The notes: generated from the letters alone by a model not told the origin. 5,082 bases of DNA from K189A clade bacterium (GCA_007571095.1 RKSB01000196.1:1-5082), one strand, 5' to 3'; counted from the stretch's first letter, positions 1-5,082 are shown. Numbers and translations are program-made.

Positions 1-295
1 TGGGTGCCACTCAAAACTACATTGCCAGGCCCTTCCTCTACACTGGCCTGGGCTACGGGCCTGGTGGAGCTCTGGTGGCAACCATTGCTCCATCGGCGGT
101 GCCTGTATGGCTGTCGGACCCTCTGGCAGGCTGTACACAACCTACGGCATTCTGCTTAAGGCCTGAAGGCGGTAGCCCTCTGGCGTCATCGGCATCATGA
201 TTCTGCTCGGTGGCCTGCTCGGCTGGGCGAGTGCGAGACTGGCCGTGTGGATGTTCTTTCGCCGGTACGACCTTCGGCTTGAAACCGACCCTTGA
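1..295 (+). pseudogene. ftsX: 3' end of ftsX (cell-division ABC transporter permease FtsX), frame broken
   Basis: FtsX is the inner-membrane partner of the ATPase FtsE; FtsEX acts at the septum to activate peptidoglycan amidases. Reading from base 3 gives a segment with the FtsX-type stretch GATQNYIARPFLY followed by a hydrophobic segment, up to about base 127. The expected continuation is in the next frame (LYTTYGILLK, about 131-160). That frame meets TGA at 164 and TAG at 173. From base 182 the FtsX-like C-terminus is again readable: a hydrophobic helix containing LLGWASARLAV, then RRYDLRLETDP and a stop at 293-295. At least two or three indels between about 127 and 182 are therefore needed to join the pieces. 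The missing bases fall mostly in short G or C runs, which fits base-calling error near a contig end as well as true decay. The 5' part lies outside the window. Position directly before rpoH is the usual one. Identity is fairly sure; pseudogene status is not. Confidence 0.75.
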
Positions 296-318
296 AAAGA
301 ACTTTTTCGGCTCCATAT
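291..318 (+). promoter_or_regulatory. candidate sigma-32 (RpoH) heat-shock promoter of rpoH
   Basis: CTTGAAA at 291-297 is a perfect match to the sigma-32 -35 consensus and is preceded by CC, which the extended consensus also favours. CTCCATAT at 311-318 matches the -10 CCCCATNT at 7 of 8 positions. The spacer is 13 bp, within the usual 11-16 range. The -35 overlaps the ftsX stop codon (TGA 293-295). The site overlaps the candidate sigma-E promoter almost entirely, so the two holoenzymes could not bind together. If real, it would make rpoH positively autoregulated, unlike E. coli rpoH. Confidence 0.4.
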
Positions 319-325
319 TGCCTAA
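298..325 (+). promoter_or_regulatory. candidate sigma-E (RpoE/AlgU) promoter of rpoH
   Basis: The -35 is AGAACTT at 298-304, one mismatch to the sigma-E consensus GGAACTT, and it is followed by more T. The -10 is CCTAA at 321-325, close to TCTAA/TCTGA. The spacer between GAACTT and the -10 is 16 bp. Transcription would start near 331-333, about 75 nt before the rpoH ATG. A sigma-E promoter upstream of rpoH is known from E. coli (P3) and Pseudomonas, so position and sequence agree. Assigned by eye, not by a scored matrix. Confidence 0.55.
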
Positions 326-346
326 TGATAGCGGGAAGGTTATGAT
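318..346 (+). promoter_or_regulatory. candidate sigma-70 promoter of rpoH
   Basis: TTGCCT at 318-323 (4 of 6 to TTGACA) and TATGAT at 341-346 (5 of 6 to TATAAT) are separated by an optimal 17-bp spacer. It lies downstream of the alternative-sigma candidates and would give a leader of about 55 nt. This would supply basal housekeeping transcription of rpoH. It is a moderate match that could occur by chance. Confidence 0.35.
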
Positions 347-408
347 GACCCGCCGAAACCGAAGGGCTTGGACAAAACAAGTTCTTTATTCGAAATTCAA
401 GCGATTCT

Positions 409-1263
409 ATGAGCGAAACAACCGTATCTTCATCCACTTGGCTGCAGCCAACTCAAGGGCTGGAGTGTTACATCAACTCCATTCGCTCCTATCGTGTGCT
501 GTCTGCCGAAGAGGAGCGCGATCTGGCCAACAAGCTTCAGCAGGAAGGAGACCTTGAGGCGGCCAGACAGCTTGTCCTTTCTCACCTGCGTTTTGTGGTT
601 CACATCGCCAAGGGTTACGCCGGCTACGGGTTGCCTCTGCTTGACCTGATACAGGAGGGCAATGTCGGCCTGATGAAGGCGGTTCGGCGGTTTGATCCGT
701 CGGCTGGCGTGAGACTGATTTCTTTTGCGGTGCACTGGATCAAATCAGAGATTCATGATTTCGTGATTCGCAACTGGCGCATCGTCAAGGTGGCCACAAC
801 CAAGGCTCAACGCAAGCTTTTCTACAATCTGCGCAGTGCCAAAAAACGTCTTGGCTGGCTGGGTCCGAAGGAGGTCGAGGAGGTTGCCTCCGATCTCGGC
901 GTAACACCCGATCAGGTGCGCGAGATGGAGTCGCGTCTGGCGGCTCAGGACCCTTCCTTTGACCGAACCGATCAGGACGACGAAACGGCCCCCATTCCCT
1001 CTCAGTACCTTGAAGCTGAGGGAGCCAATCCAGAAATCATAGCCGCCGAAGAAGATGACAGGTCTCGCAATCTGAAAGCCCTGTCATCGGCACTTCAAGA
1101 GCTCGATGAGCGTAGTCGAGACATTGTTCAGTCGCGCTGGCTGTGCGAGGGCAAAAAGCCTACTCTGCACAATCTGGCAGACAAATACGGCGTATCGGCA
1201 GAACGGATTCGGCAGATCGAGGGCCACGCCATGAAAAAGATGCGCCAGCATATGGCTGCCTGA
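409..1263 (+). CDS. rpoH: RNA polymerase sigma-32 factor RpoH (heat-shock sigma factor)
   Basis: RpoH directs RNA polymerase to heat-shock promoters (chaperones, proteases). The 284-residue product is the same length as E. coli RpoH. Region 2.2 (DLIQEGNVGLMKAVRRF, residues 79-95) leads into regions 2.3-2.4 (about 101-138, with FAVHWIKSEIH and RNWRIVKVATTKAQ). The RpoH box QRKLFYNLR, which separates RpoH from RpoD and RpoS and affects FtsH/DnaK control and core binding, is at 134-142. The sigma region 4 core begins at about 229 (LQELDERSRDIV), and the helix-turn-helix of region 4.2 spans about 251-279 (LADKYGVSAERIRQIE). The ATG at 409 is chosen because the N-terminus MSETT...LQPTQGLE has the length usual for the family. 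There is no good Shine-Dalgarno sequence ahead of it, and the start region can pair with bases 482-494, as might be expected for a thermally controlled mRNA. It lies downstream of ftsX, as in related bacteria, and 8 nt ahead of trmB. Confidence 0.96.
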   Translation: MSETTVSSSTWLQPTQGLECYINSIRSYRVLSAEEERDLANKLQQEGDLEAARQLVLSHLRFVVHIAKGYAGYGLPLLDLIQEGNVGLMKAVRRFDPSAGVRLISFAVHWIKSEIHDFVIRNWRIVKVATTKAQRKLFYNLRSAKKRLGWLGPKEVEEVASDLGVTPDQVREMESRLAAQDPSFDRTDQDDETAPIPSQYLEAEGANPEIIAAEEDDRSRNLKALSSALQELDERSRDIVQSRWLCEGKKPTLHNLADKYGVSAERIRQIEGHAMKKMRQHMAA

Positions 1264-1269
1264 AGTCTT

Positions 1270-1285
1270 TCGTGGTCAGCCACGA
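1270..1285 (+). promoter_or_regulatory. 6-bp RNA hairpin over the trmB start codon
   Basis: TCGTGG (1270-1275) and CCACGA (1280-1285) are perfect inverted repeats around the four-base loop TCAG. The GTG start proposed for trmB (1272-1274) is inside the left arm. No T run follows, so this is not a standard rho-independent terminator of rpoH. It may restrict trmB initiation until ribosomes finishing rpoH open it, or it may be a decayed terminator. The repeat is seen directly; the role is inferred. Confidence 0.4.
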
Positions 1286-2000
1286 TCCACTACAAGGCCC
1301 GCAAAAACTCACTCAGTCCCAACCAGGATCAATCCGTAGCTACAGTCTGCGCCGTGGCAGGTTGACTCGTGCACAAAAGCGAGCACTCGACCGGCACTGG
1401 ACAACCTATGGGCTGGACTTGAATGCCGGAGTGCCTGCCTGCATTTATCAGGCAGACCGGCCGATTGTTCTGGAGGTCGGTTTCGGCAATGGGCTCAGCC
1501 TGCTTCAACAGGCTCAGAACGAGCCGGAAAAATGCTTCATCGGCATTGAGGTCTACCTGCCTAACATCGGGCATCTGCTACATAGATTGGATGCCGAGGG
1601 CACCACCAATGTTTTTTTGTATCATGCCGACGCGCTGGACGTATTGACTCACTGTGTTCCTCCGCTAAGCATCGACCGTTTACAGATATATTTCCCCGAC
1701 CCCTGGCCCAAAAAAAAGCACCTCAAACGCAGGCTTATTCAGGTGCCCACTCTGCCTGTTTTTCTGAGTGCCATCAAGCCTGGCGGGCTTTTGCACATGG
1801 CCACCGATGTGCTTGACTATGCCCAAAAAATGCTGGAAGTCGTTGCGGCCAACGTCTGTCGACGCTGTGAACTGGTGAACAGGCAATCCGGCGGCGACTT
1901 CAGCAGTCGCCCTGCCTGGCGGCCGGAAACCCGGTTTGAACTGACGGGCAGGGCGGAGAACAGGCAGATTTACGACCTCGTCATTGCGGTTTCAAACTGA
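1272..2000 (+). CDS. trmB: tRNA (guanine-N7-)-methyltransferase TrmB
   Basis: TrmB uses S-adenosylmethionine to make m7G at position 46 in the variable loop of tRNA. With the GTG start at 1272 it has 242 residues (E. coli 239). The N-terminal SIRSYSLRRGRLTRAQ (20-35) is the typical family opening. LEVGFGNG (67-74) is the SAM-binding motif I, GIEV (91-94) follows at the expected spacing, and YFPDPWPKKKHLKRR (140-154) carries the catalytic Asp and the basic tRNA-binding patch. HMATD (175-179) and RPETRFELTG (217-226) are the C-terminal family motifs. GTG 1272 is the only usable start between the rpoH stop and the conserved N-terminus; earlier starts in this frame lie inside rpoH and give a non-family extension. 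The Shine-Dalgarno sequence is weak, and the start lies in a hairpin, so translation probably depends on rpoH. The 3' end overlaps hemW on the other strand by 20 nt. Confidence 0.93.
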   Translation: MVSHDPLQGPQKLTQSQPGSIRSYSLRRGRLTRAQKRALDRHWTTYGLDLNAGVPACIYQADRPIVLEVGFGNGLSLLQQAQNEPEKCFIGIEVYLPNIGHLLHRLDAEGTTNVFLYHADALDVLTHCVPPLSIDRLQIYFPDPWPKKKHLKRRLIQVPTLPVFLSAIKPGGLLHMATDVLDYAQKMLEVVAANVCRRCELVNRQSGGDFSSRPAWRPETRFELTGRAENRQIYDLVIAVSN

Positions 2001-3117
2001 AGTCGACCAGCAGATCGTCCAGAAAACGCAGCCCCAGTTCGCTCGCCCGAAGCTGCGACCCGGGTTCCAGCAGACCTCGCTTCAGATTGCGGCAACGCCA
2101 GTTGGCCAGTTGGCCAATCGGCATACCGGTACGCTCTTCGTAGAGTGCGTCCTCGGTGCCCTCGACCAGGCGAAGTGCGTTCATTAGATACTCGAAGCTG
2201 AGCAGTTGCTCGCTGATTTCGGCTTCTTTGGCCAGGTAATTTTTCGCCTTCAGGTAGCTTTCGGGCTGGCGCAGTTTCTGTCGTCGCAGAATTTTCGCAT
2301 TCGCCAGAGTGAATTTGCTGTGAGCACCCGGCCCGATGCCGAGATAGTCGCCGAATTCCCAGTAGTGAAGGTTGTGTCGGCTATGGTGATTGGCCTGAGC
2401 ATAGGCGGATATCTCGTAACGAACGAAGCCCGCACTCGCCAGAATTTTCGCGCCCGCCTGCTCAATGGCGGCCAGCGTGGAATCGGAGGGCAGTTCAGGC
2501 GGATAGCGATAAAACAGCGTATTGGGTTCAATAGTCAACTGATACCAGGAGATATGGTTCGGCGAAAAGCCGACGGATCGCTCCAGATCAGCGGTGGCAC
2601 CCTCGAAAGTTTGCCCCGGCAAACCATGCATCAAGTCCAGATTGACTGACTCAAAGTCTGCCGACAAAGCCTCCTCGACAGCAGCCTCTGCTTGCGGTCC
2701 GGTGTGTATTCTGTCGAGGCGCTTCAATGTTTGCGTGAAGAAGGACTGGACGCCCAGAGACAGGCGCCGAATGCCGGCATGCGCAAAGTCAGCCAGGCGA
2801 CCCTTTTCCAGAGTACCCGGGTTGGCTTCCAGCGTAATCTCGATATCCCTGGCCAGTCGGCAATGTCGCCCCAAAAGCTTCAGCAACCGCTCAATGGCCT
2901 CAGGGGCAAGCAACGAAGGCGTACCGCCGCCGATGAAGATCGAACAGAGTTCTCGCTCCTCGACAAGGGGCAGATCGGCTATCAGATCACGCTCCAGGGC
3001 GGCGAGCAGCTGGGCTTCGGGCAAAGGCCCCGTCAGCTTGTGCGAATTGAAATCGCAGTAAGCACACTTGTGCAGGCACCAGGGAATATGCACATAGAGC
3101 GAAAGCGGAATGCTCAC
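1981..3117 (-). CDS. hemW: HemW, radical-SAM-family haem-binding protein (coproporphyrinogen III oxidase-like)
   Basis: HemW belongs to the HemN/HemW radical SAM family but is thought to act as a haem chaperone rather than a coproporphyrinogen dehydrogenase; older annotations call it oxygen-independent coproporphyrinogen III oxidase. The GTG start at 3117 gives 378 residues, the same as E. coli HemW, opening SIPLSLYVHIPWC. The radical SAM motif CxxxCxxC is C14, C18 and C21 (CLHKCAYCDF). GGGTPS (63-68) is the SAM-binding glycine motif, followed by EANPGT (98-103), GVQSF (122-126), NLDLMHGLPGQT (159-170) and the HemW-type segment HNLHYWEFGDYLGIGPGAHSK (about 248-268). The Cys that follows the cluster in true HemN proteins (CxxxCxxCxC) is absent: Phe23 is there. 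The start overlaps the rdgB stop as GTGA, with GGAG 7 nt upstream. It is the last gene of the metX operon, and no terminator is visible after it. Confidence 0.95.
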   Translation of the reverse strand: MSIPLSLYVHIPWCLHKCAYCDFNSHKLTGPLPEAQLLAALERDLIADLPLVEERELCSIFIGGGTPSLLAPEAIERLLKLLGRHCRLARDIEITLEANPGTLEKGRLADFAHAGIRRLSLGVQSFFTQTLKRLDRIHTGPQAEAAVEEALSADFESVNLDLMHGLPGQTFEGATADLERSVGFSPNHISWYQLTIEPNTLFYRYPPELPSDSTLAAIEQAGAKILASAGFVRYEISAYAQANHHSRHNLHYWEFGDYLGIGPGAHSKFTLANAKILRRQKLRQPESYLKAKNYLAKEAEISEQLLSFEYLMNALRLVEGTEDALYEERTGMPIGQLANWRCRNLKRGLLEPGSQLRASELGLRFLDDLLVDFSLKPQ

Positions 3118-3725
3118 CGAAGGGCTCCGGCTTTCGTCAGTGCCTGGCAAAAGGCTGCCCAGGCCTGAGCTCTGTGACTGACGATATTCTTGTCGGCCAG
3201 TTTCAGCTGGGCGGCGGTGAGCGAGTGCTGATCGCAGACGAACACAGGGTCATAGCCAAACCCCCCTTCGCCCTCGGCCTTCAGTGCAATCCGCCCGAAC
3301 CAGCGACCCTGGGCCAGCACCGGATCCGGGTCATCGAAAGACCGCAACAACACCAGCGTAGAGTGAAAAAACGCCCTTCTCTGCTCCCCCGAACAGGCCG
3401 CCATGGCCTTCAGCAAACGTTTGCGGTTGTCGGCATCTGTGGCCTTCTCTCCGGCATATCTGGCCGACCTTAATCCGGGCGCGCCACCCAAGGCAGGAAC
3501 GATCAGGCCGGAATCATCCGCCAGGCTCGGCAAGCCGGTTTGAAGGGCGCAGTGCCGAGCCTTGATCAGGGCATTCTCGACAAAGGTTGAGCCAGTCTCG
3601 GCGACCGCACCGACCTGAAAGTCTTTCTGGAGTACAAGCTCCACTTTCAAGCTCTCCATGAGGTGCTTGAACTCGAGGTATTTCCCCCGGTTGTCCGAGG
3701 CCAGCACCAGCCTATCGAGCTTCAT
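3114..3725 (-). CDS. rdgB: RdgB, non-canonical purine NTP pyrophosphatase (dITP/XTP hydrolase, HAM1 family)
   Basis: RdgB is a cytosolic house-cleaning enzyme that hydrolyses dITP, ITP and XTP to the monophosphate plus pyrophosphate, which keeps deaminated purines out of DNA and RNA. The product has 203 residues (E. coli 197). LASDNRGKYLEF (8-19) is the N-terminal nucleotide-binding motif. ETGSTFVENALIKAR (43-57) leads to ADDSGL (69-74), which holds the catalytic and metal-binding acidic residues. GGAPGLRSARYAG (80-92) follows. GGFGYDP (154-160) and SHR (183-185) form the base-recognition and phosphate-binding end. The ATG at 3725 is chosen because it puts the conserved motif at the usual distance; the longer start at 3791 would add 22 unrelated residues overlapping the previous gene. 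The start overlaps that gene by 14 nt and has only a weak AGAAG ahead of it, suggesting translational coupling. Its stop overlaps the hemW GTG by 4 nt. Confidence 0.95.
   Translation of the reverse strand: MKLDRLVLASDNRGKYLEFKHLMESLKVELVLQKDFQVGAVAETGSTFVENALIKARHCALQTGLPSLADDSGLIVPALGGAPGLRSARYAGEKATDADNRKRLLKAMAACSGEQRRAFFHSTLVLLRSFDDPDPVLAQGRWFGRIALKAEGEGGFGYDPVFVCDQHSLTAAQLKLADKNIVSHRAQAWAAFCQALTKAGALR
3125..3128 (-). promoter_or_regulatory. ribosome binding site deciding the hemW start
   Basis: GGAG on the minus strand, 7 nt before GTG at 3117, inside the last codons of rdgB. This supports the GTG start over the ATG at 3150, which would add 11 residues (MPGTDESRSPS) with no counterpart expected in the family. 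Confidence 0.6.
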
Positions 3726-4164
3726 CAACGTAAAACTTCTGCGAAAAGCGCACCGGAATGGTCTGGTTTTCCAATTCAACCGCCAGTTCAAATCTCAATA
3801 GCTCGGCTTCAGTGAAGCGAAAGCTGGCCAGATAGTAAATGGCGCCCGGCTCTCGAACAGTTCGAAAATCGAGCCGGTTTTTTTGCGACAGCAGATTCAC
3901 AAAATGGCCTTCGACCTCGGCCTCATGGGGCGTGGATCCCCTGTTTTCGCGTTTGCGGACGGCGATATTCAATATCGCAATATTGGGCCCACGCGTTAAG
4001 CCGTGAAGGCTGGCTATCTCGGGTAATAAAAACATCGAGCTGAGCGCGCTGTAATGGACTTCAAAGGGCGGCTGAACAACCATTTGTTCGGCTCGGCCAA
4101 GGGACATCAGAGCCCAGAAAGAGAGGGCTGCAACCACCCGAAAGAGGCCTGCCGAGCAGGTCAC
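3712..4164 (-). CDS. DUF4426 family protein, predicted periplasmic, function unknown
   Basis: The GTG start at 4164 gives 150 residues. Residues 1-25 look like a Sec signal peptide: a basic residue at 9, a hydrophobic core (VVAALSFWALMSL) and a cleavage site after GRA, before EQ. Cys3 is not in a lipobox, so it is not an obvious lipoprotein. The mature part contains FEVHYSALSSMFLLPEIA (34-51) and HGLTRG (54-59), then a stretch of alternating hydrophobic residues (NIAILNIAVRKRE), GHFVNLLSQ (86-94), EPGAIYYLASF (105-115) and a C-terminal strand-rich end (RFELAVE). This fits the DUF4426 family, small beta-rich exported proteins of gammaproteobacteria usually sited between metW and rdgB. I know of no established function. 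It starts 1 nt after the metW stop and overlaps rdgB by 14 nt, so it is cotranscribed with them. The family assignment is from memory of the motif pattern. Confidence 0.85.
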   Translation of the reverse strand: MTCSAGLFRVVAALSFWALMSLGRAEQMVVQPPFEVHYSALSSMFLLPEIASLHGLTRGPNIAILNIAVRKRENRGSTPHEAEVEGHFVNLLSQKNRLDFRTVREPGAIYYLASFRFTEAELLRFELAVELENQTIPVRFSQKFYVDEAR

Positions 4165-4165
4165 G

Positions 4166-4762
4166 TCAGGATCTCTCCAGTCGATACAGGCCGAAGGCAC
4201 CGAGCATATTGGGCCAAATTCGAGCACCGAAACTGCCCTCGTAGCCCCGCCCGACAATTCGGCGGTCCACGATTTTCAGGTTCAGCCTTGCACACAGACG
4301 TTCAAAGTCACTGAAGGTACACAGGTGTATATTCGGTGTCCGGTACCACTCATGCGGCAAATGATTGGAAACCGGCATGCGTCCTCCCCACAGCAGTTGA
4401 AGGCGGCAACGCCAGTGGCCGAAATTGGGCAGAGTGACTATGCAGGCTCGGCCAATCCTGAGCATTTCAACAAGCAACTCATCCGGCTTCTGGGTCACCT
4501 GCAGAGTGTTGGCCATCACCACGACATCAAAGGCATCATCGTCAAAGTTGCCCAGGTTGTCGTTGAGGTCGTGCATGAGCACGTTCACATTTCTGTTCAA
4601 ACAACGAATGATGTTGCTGACATCAAAGTCCAGACCATAGCCCTGAATCTGTTTGACCTCCTTAAGATGGGCCAACAGTTCACCGTCGCCGCAACCCAGG
4701 TCCAGAACACGGTCTTGCGGCTGCACCATGGAGGCAATGATCTGCTGTTCAGGTGGCAACAT
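4166..4762 (-). CDS. metW: MetW, methionine biosynthesis methyltransferase-like protein
   Basis: MetW is a class I methyltransferase-fold protein encoded next to metX and needed with it for methionine synthesis in several proteobacteria; a methyl-transfer substrate is not established, and a role in assisting MetX has been proposed. The product has 198 residues, the usual size. RVLDLGCGDGELL (18-30) is motif I for SAM binding, GYGLDFD (41-47) is motif II, and NVNVLMHDLNDNL (58-70) is the following acidic segment. MANTLQ (83-88), LPNFGHW (111-117), GRMPVS (127-132) and TPNIHLCTFSDFE (142-154) are MetW-specific blocks, so this is not a generic methyltransferase. The ATG at 4762 has AGAGG 6 nt upstream. 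It overlaps the metX stop by 14 nt and ends 1 nt before the DUF4426 gene. Translational coupling to metX is likely. Confidence 0.95.
   Translation of the reverse strand: MLPPEQQIIASMVQPQDRVLDLGCGDGELLAHLKEVKQIQGYGLDFDVSNIIRCLNRNVNVLMHDLNDNLGNFDDDAFDVVVMANTLQVTQKPDELLVEMLRIGRACIVTLPNFGHWRCRLQLLWGGRMPVSNHLPHEWYRTPNIHLCTFSDFERLCARLNLKIVDRRIVGRGYEGSFGARIWPNMLGAFGLYRLERS
4172..4178 (-). promoter_or_regulatory. ribosome binding site deciding the DUF4426 gene start
   Basis: GGAGAGA on the minus strand ends 7 nt before GTG 4164, within the last codons of metW. It supports the GTG start, which places the signal peptide at the very N-terminus. The ATG at 4257 would bury that signal behind 31 extra residues that overlap metW. 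Confidence 0.55.
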
Positions 4763-5082
4763 TTTCGGCCTCTCGAATCACCTGTTGAAGATAGGCTCCC
4801 AGAACCTCGAGATACCTCGGAATCGGAATCAAAAAAGCGTCGTGGCCGTTGGGGGCATCAATCACCACATTGGACACTGGCCGATGCGCACGAATCAGAT
4901 CGGCTGCGATCCCCTGCGAGCGTTGAGGCGGAAAGCGCCAGTCGGTGGTAAAGGAAATGAGCATGAACCTGCACCGAGACTGGCGAAGAGCCCGAACAAG
5001 GTCATCGTCACAGGACCTGGCCGGGTCGAAAAAATCCAGTGCTCGCGTCATCAGCAGGTAGGTATTGGCATCGAAGCTTCTG
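4749..5082 (-). CDS. metX: MetX, homoserine O-acyltransferase (partial, C-terminal 110 residues)
   Basis: MetX is an alpha/beta-hydrolase-fold enzyme that acylates the hydroxyl of homoserine, the first committed step of methionine synthesis. The 5' part, with the catalytic Ser in its nucleophile elbow, lies beyond the window; the frame stays open from base 5081 to the stop at 4749. The visible part begins SFDANTYLLMTRALDFFDP, a typical MetX segment. The Asp of the catalytic triad is in ISFTTDWRFPP (visible residue 47) and the His is in NGHDAFL (visible residue 80). Whether it uses acetyl-CoA or succinyl-CoA cannot be told: MetX proteins include both kinds, and the residues that decide this are not in view. 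It heads the visible operon with metW overlapping its end by 14 nt. The operon promoter, and any methionine-responsive control, would be outside the window. Confidence 0.94.
   Translation of the reverse strand, partial: RSFDANTYLLMTRALDFFDPARSCDDDLVRALRQSRCRFMLISFTTDWRFPPQRSQGIAADLIRAHRPVSNVVIDAPNGHDAFLIPIPRYLEVLGAYLQQVIREAENVAT

Noticed and set aside
161..175. In-frame TGA and TAG in ftsX as possible recoding (selenocysteine or readthrough)
   Set aside because: Two different stops within 12 bases plus an upstream frame change fit indels far better than recoding; no selenocysteine element was seen.
278..284. A second CTTGAAA, 13 bp upstream of the one at 291
   Set aside because: No sigma-32-like -10 lies at a suitable distance (bases around 296-306 do not match), so it is probably coincidence within ftsX codons.
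331..353. Inverted repeat GCGGG / CCCGC with a 13-base loop in the rpoH leader
   Set aside because: Only 5 bp with a long loop and no T run; too likely by chance to call a terminator or operator.
210..557. 115-codon plus-strand frame crossing the ftsX-rpoH gap
   Set aside because: It covers the ftsX C-terminus in the wrong frame, the promoter region and the start of rpoH; no family features.
1143..1271. Longer trmB beginning inside rpoH at GTG 1143
   Set aside because: It would add 43 residues encoded by rpoH region 4 in another frame, with no counterpart in TrmB proteins.
2206..3168. Three open frames of 147-158 codons on the plus strand
   Set aside because: All are antisense to hemW (and slightly rdgB), whose motifs run unbroken across the region; they reflect codon bias of the real gene.
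3726..3791. Longer RdgB starting at ATG 3791
   Set aside because: The extra 22 residues overlap the DUF4426 gene and precede the conserved N-terminal nucleotide-binding motif, which normally begins within a few residues of the start.
4325..4951. 208-codon open frame on the plus strand
   Set aside because: It is antisense to metW and metX, both clearly real by conserved motifs; its translation shows no recognisable family pattern.

Overview
The window is a stretch of gammaproteobacterial core chromosome. The evidence is the gene set and order: ftsX then rpoH on the plus strand, trmB directly after it, and facing them on the minus strand metX-metW-DUF4426 gene-rdgB-hemW. From general knowledge, the same genes lie close together in Pseudomonas-type gammaproteobacteria. 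Use of metX/metW rather than metA, together with a DUF4426 gene, argues against an enteric. I cannot name the genus. I see no mobile element, CRISPR array, RNA gene or defence cassette, and no sign of a novel multi-gene system. The interest is in regulation and in a broken gene at the left edge.

Left part (plus strand, 1-2000). Bases 3-295 encode the C-terminal end of FtsX, but the frame breaks several times between about 127 and 182, so the gene is either decayed or this end of the sequence is poorly read. The 113-bp gap from the ftsX stop to rpoH holds a dense set of promoter-like elements: a sigma-E-type promoter, an overlapping sigma-32-type promoter whose -35 covers the ftsX stop codon, and a sigma-70-type promoter just downstream. 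rpoH (284 codons) is complete and canonical. trmB starts 8 nt after the rpoH stop at a GTG that sits inside a perfect 6-bp hairpin, so a heat-shock sigma factor and a tRNA m7G46 methyltransferase probably share a transcript.

Right part (minus strand, 5082-1981). Five tightly packed genes read leftward: metX (5' end outside the window), metW, a DUF4426 exported protein, rdgB and hemW. Junctions are 14-nt, 4-nt or 14-nt overlaps, or a 1-nt gap, which indicates one operon with translational coupling. MetX and MetW belong to methionine synthesis (acylation of homoserine). RdgB removes non-canonical purine triphosphates, HemW is a radical-SAM-family haem-binding protein, and the DUF4426 protein is periplasmic and of unknown function. 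hemW and trmB converge and overlap by 20 nt with no visible terminator.

Coding covers nearly the whole window. The only intergenic stretch of note is 296-408, and no gap exceeds 300 bases.
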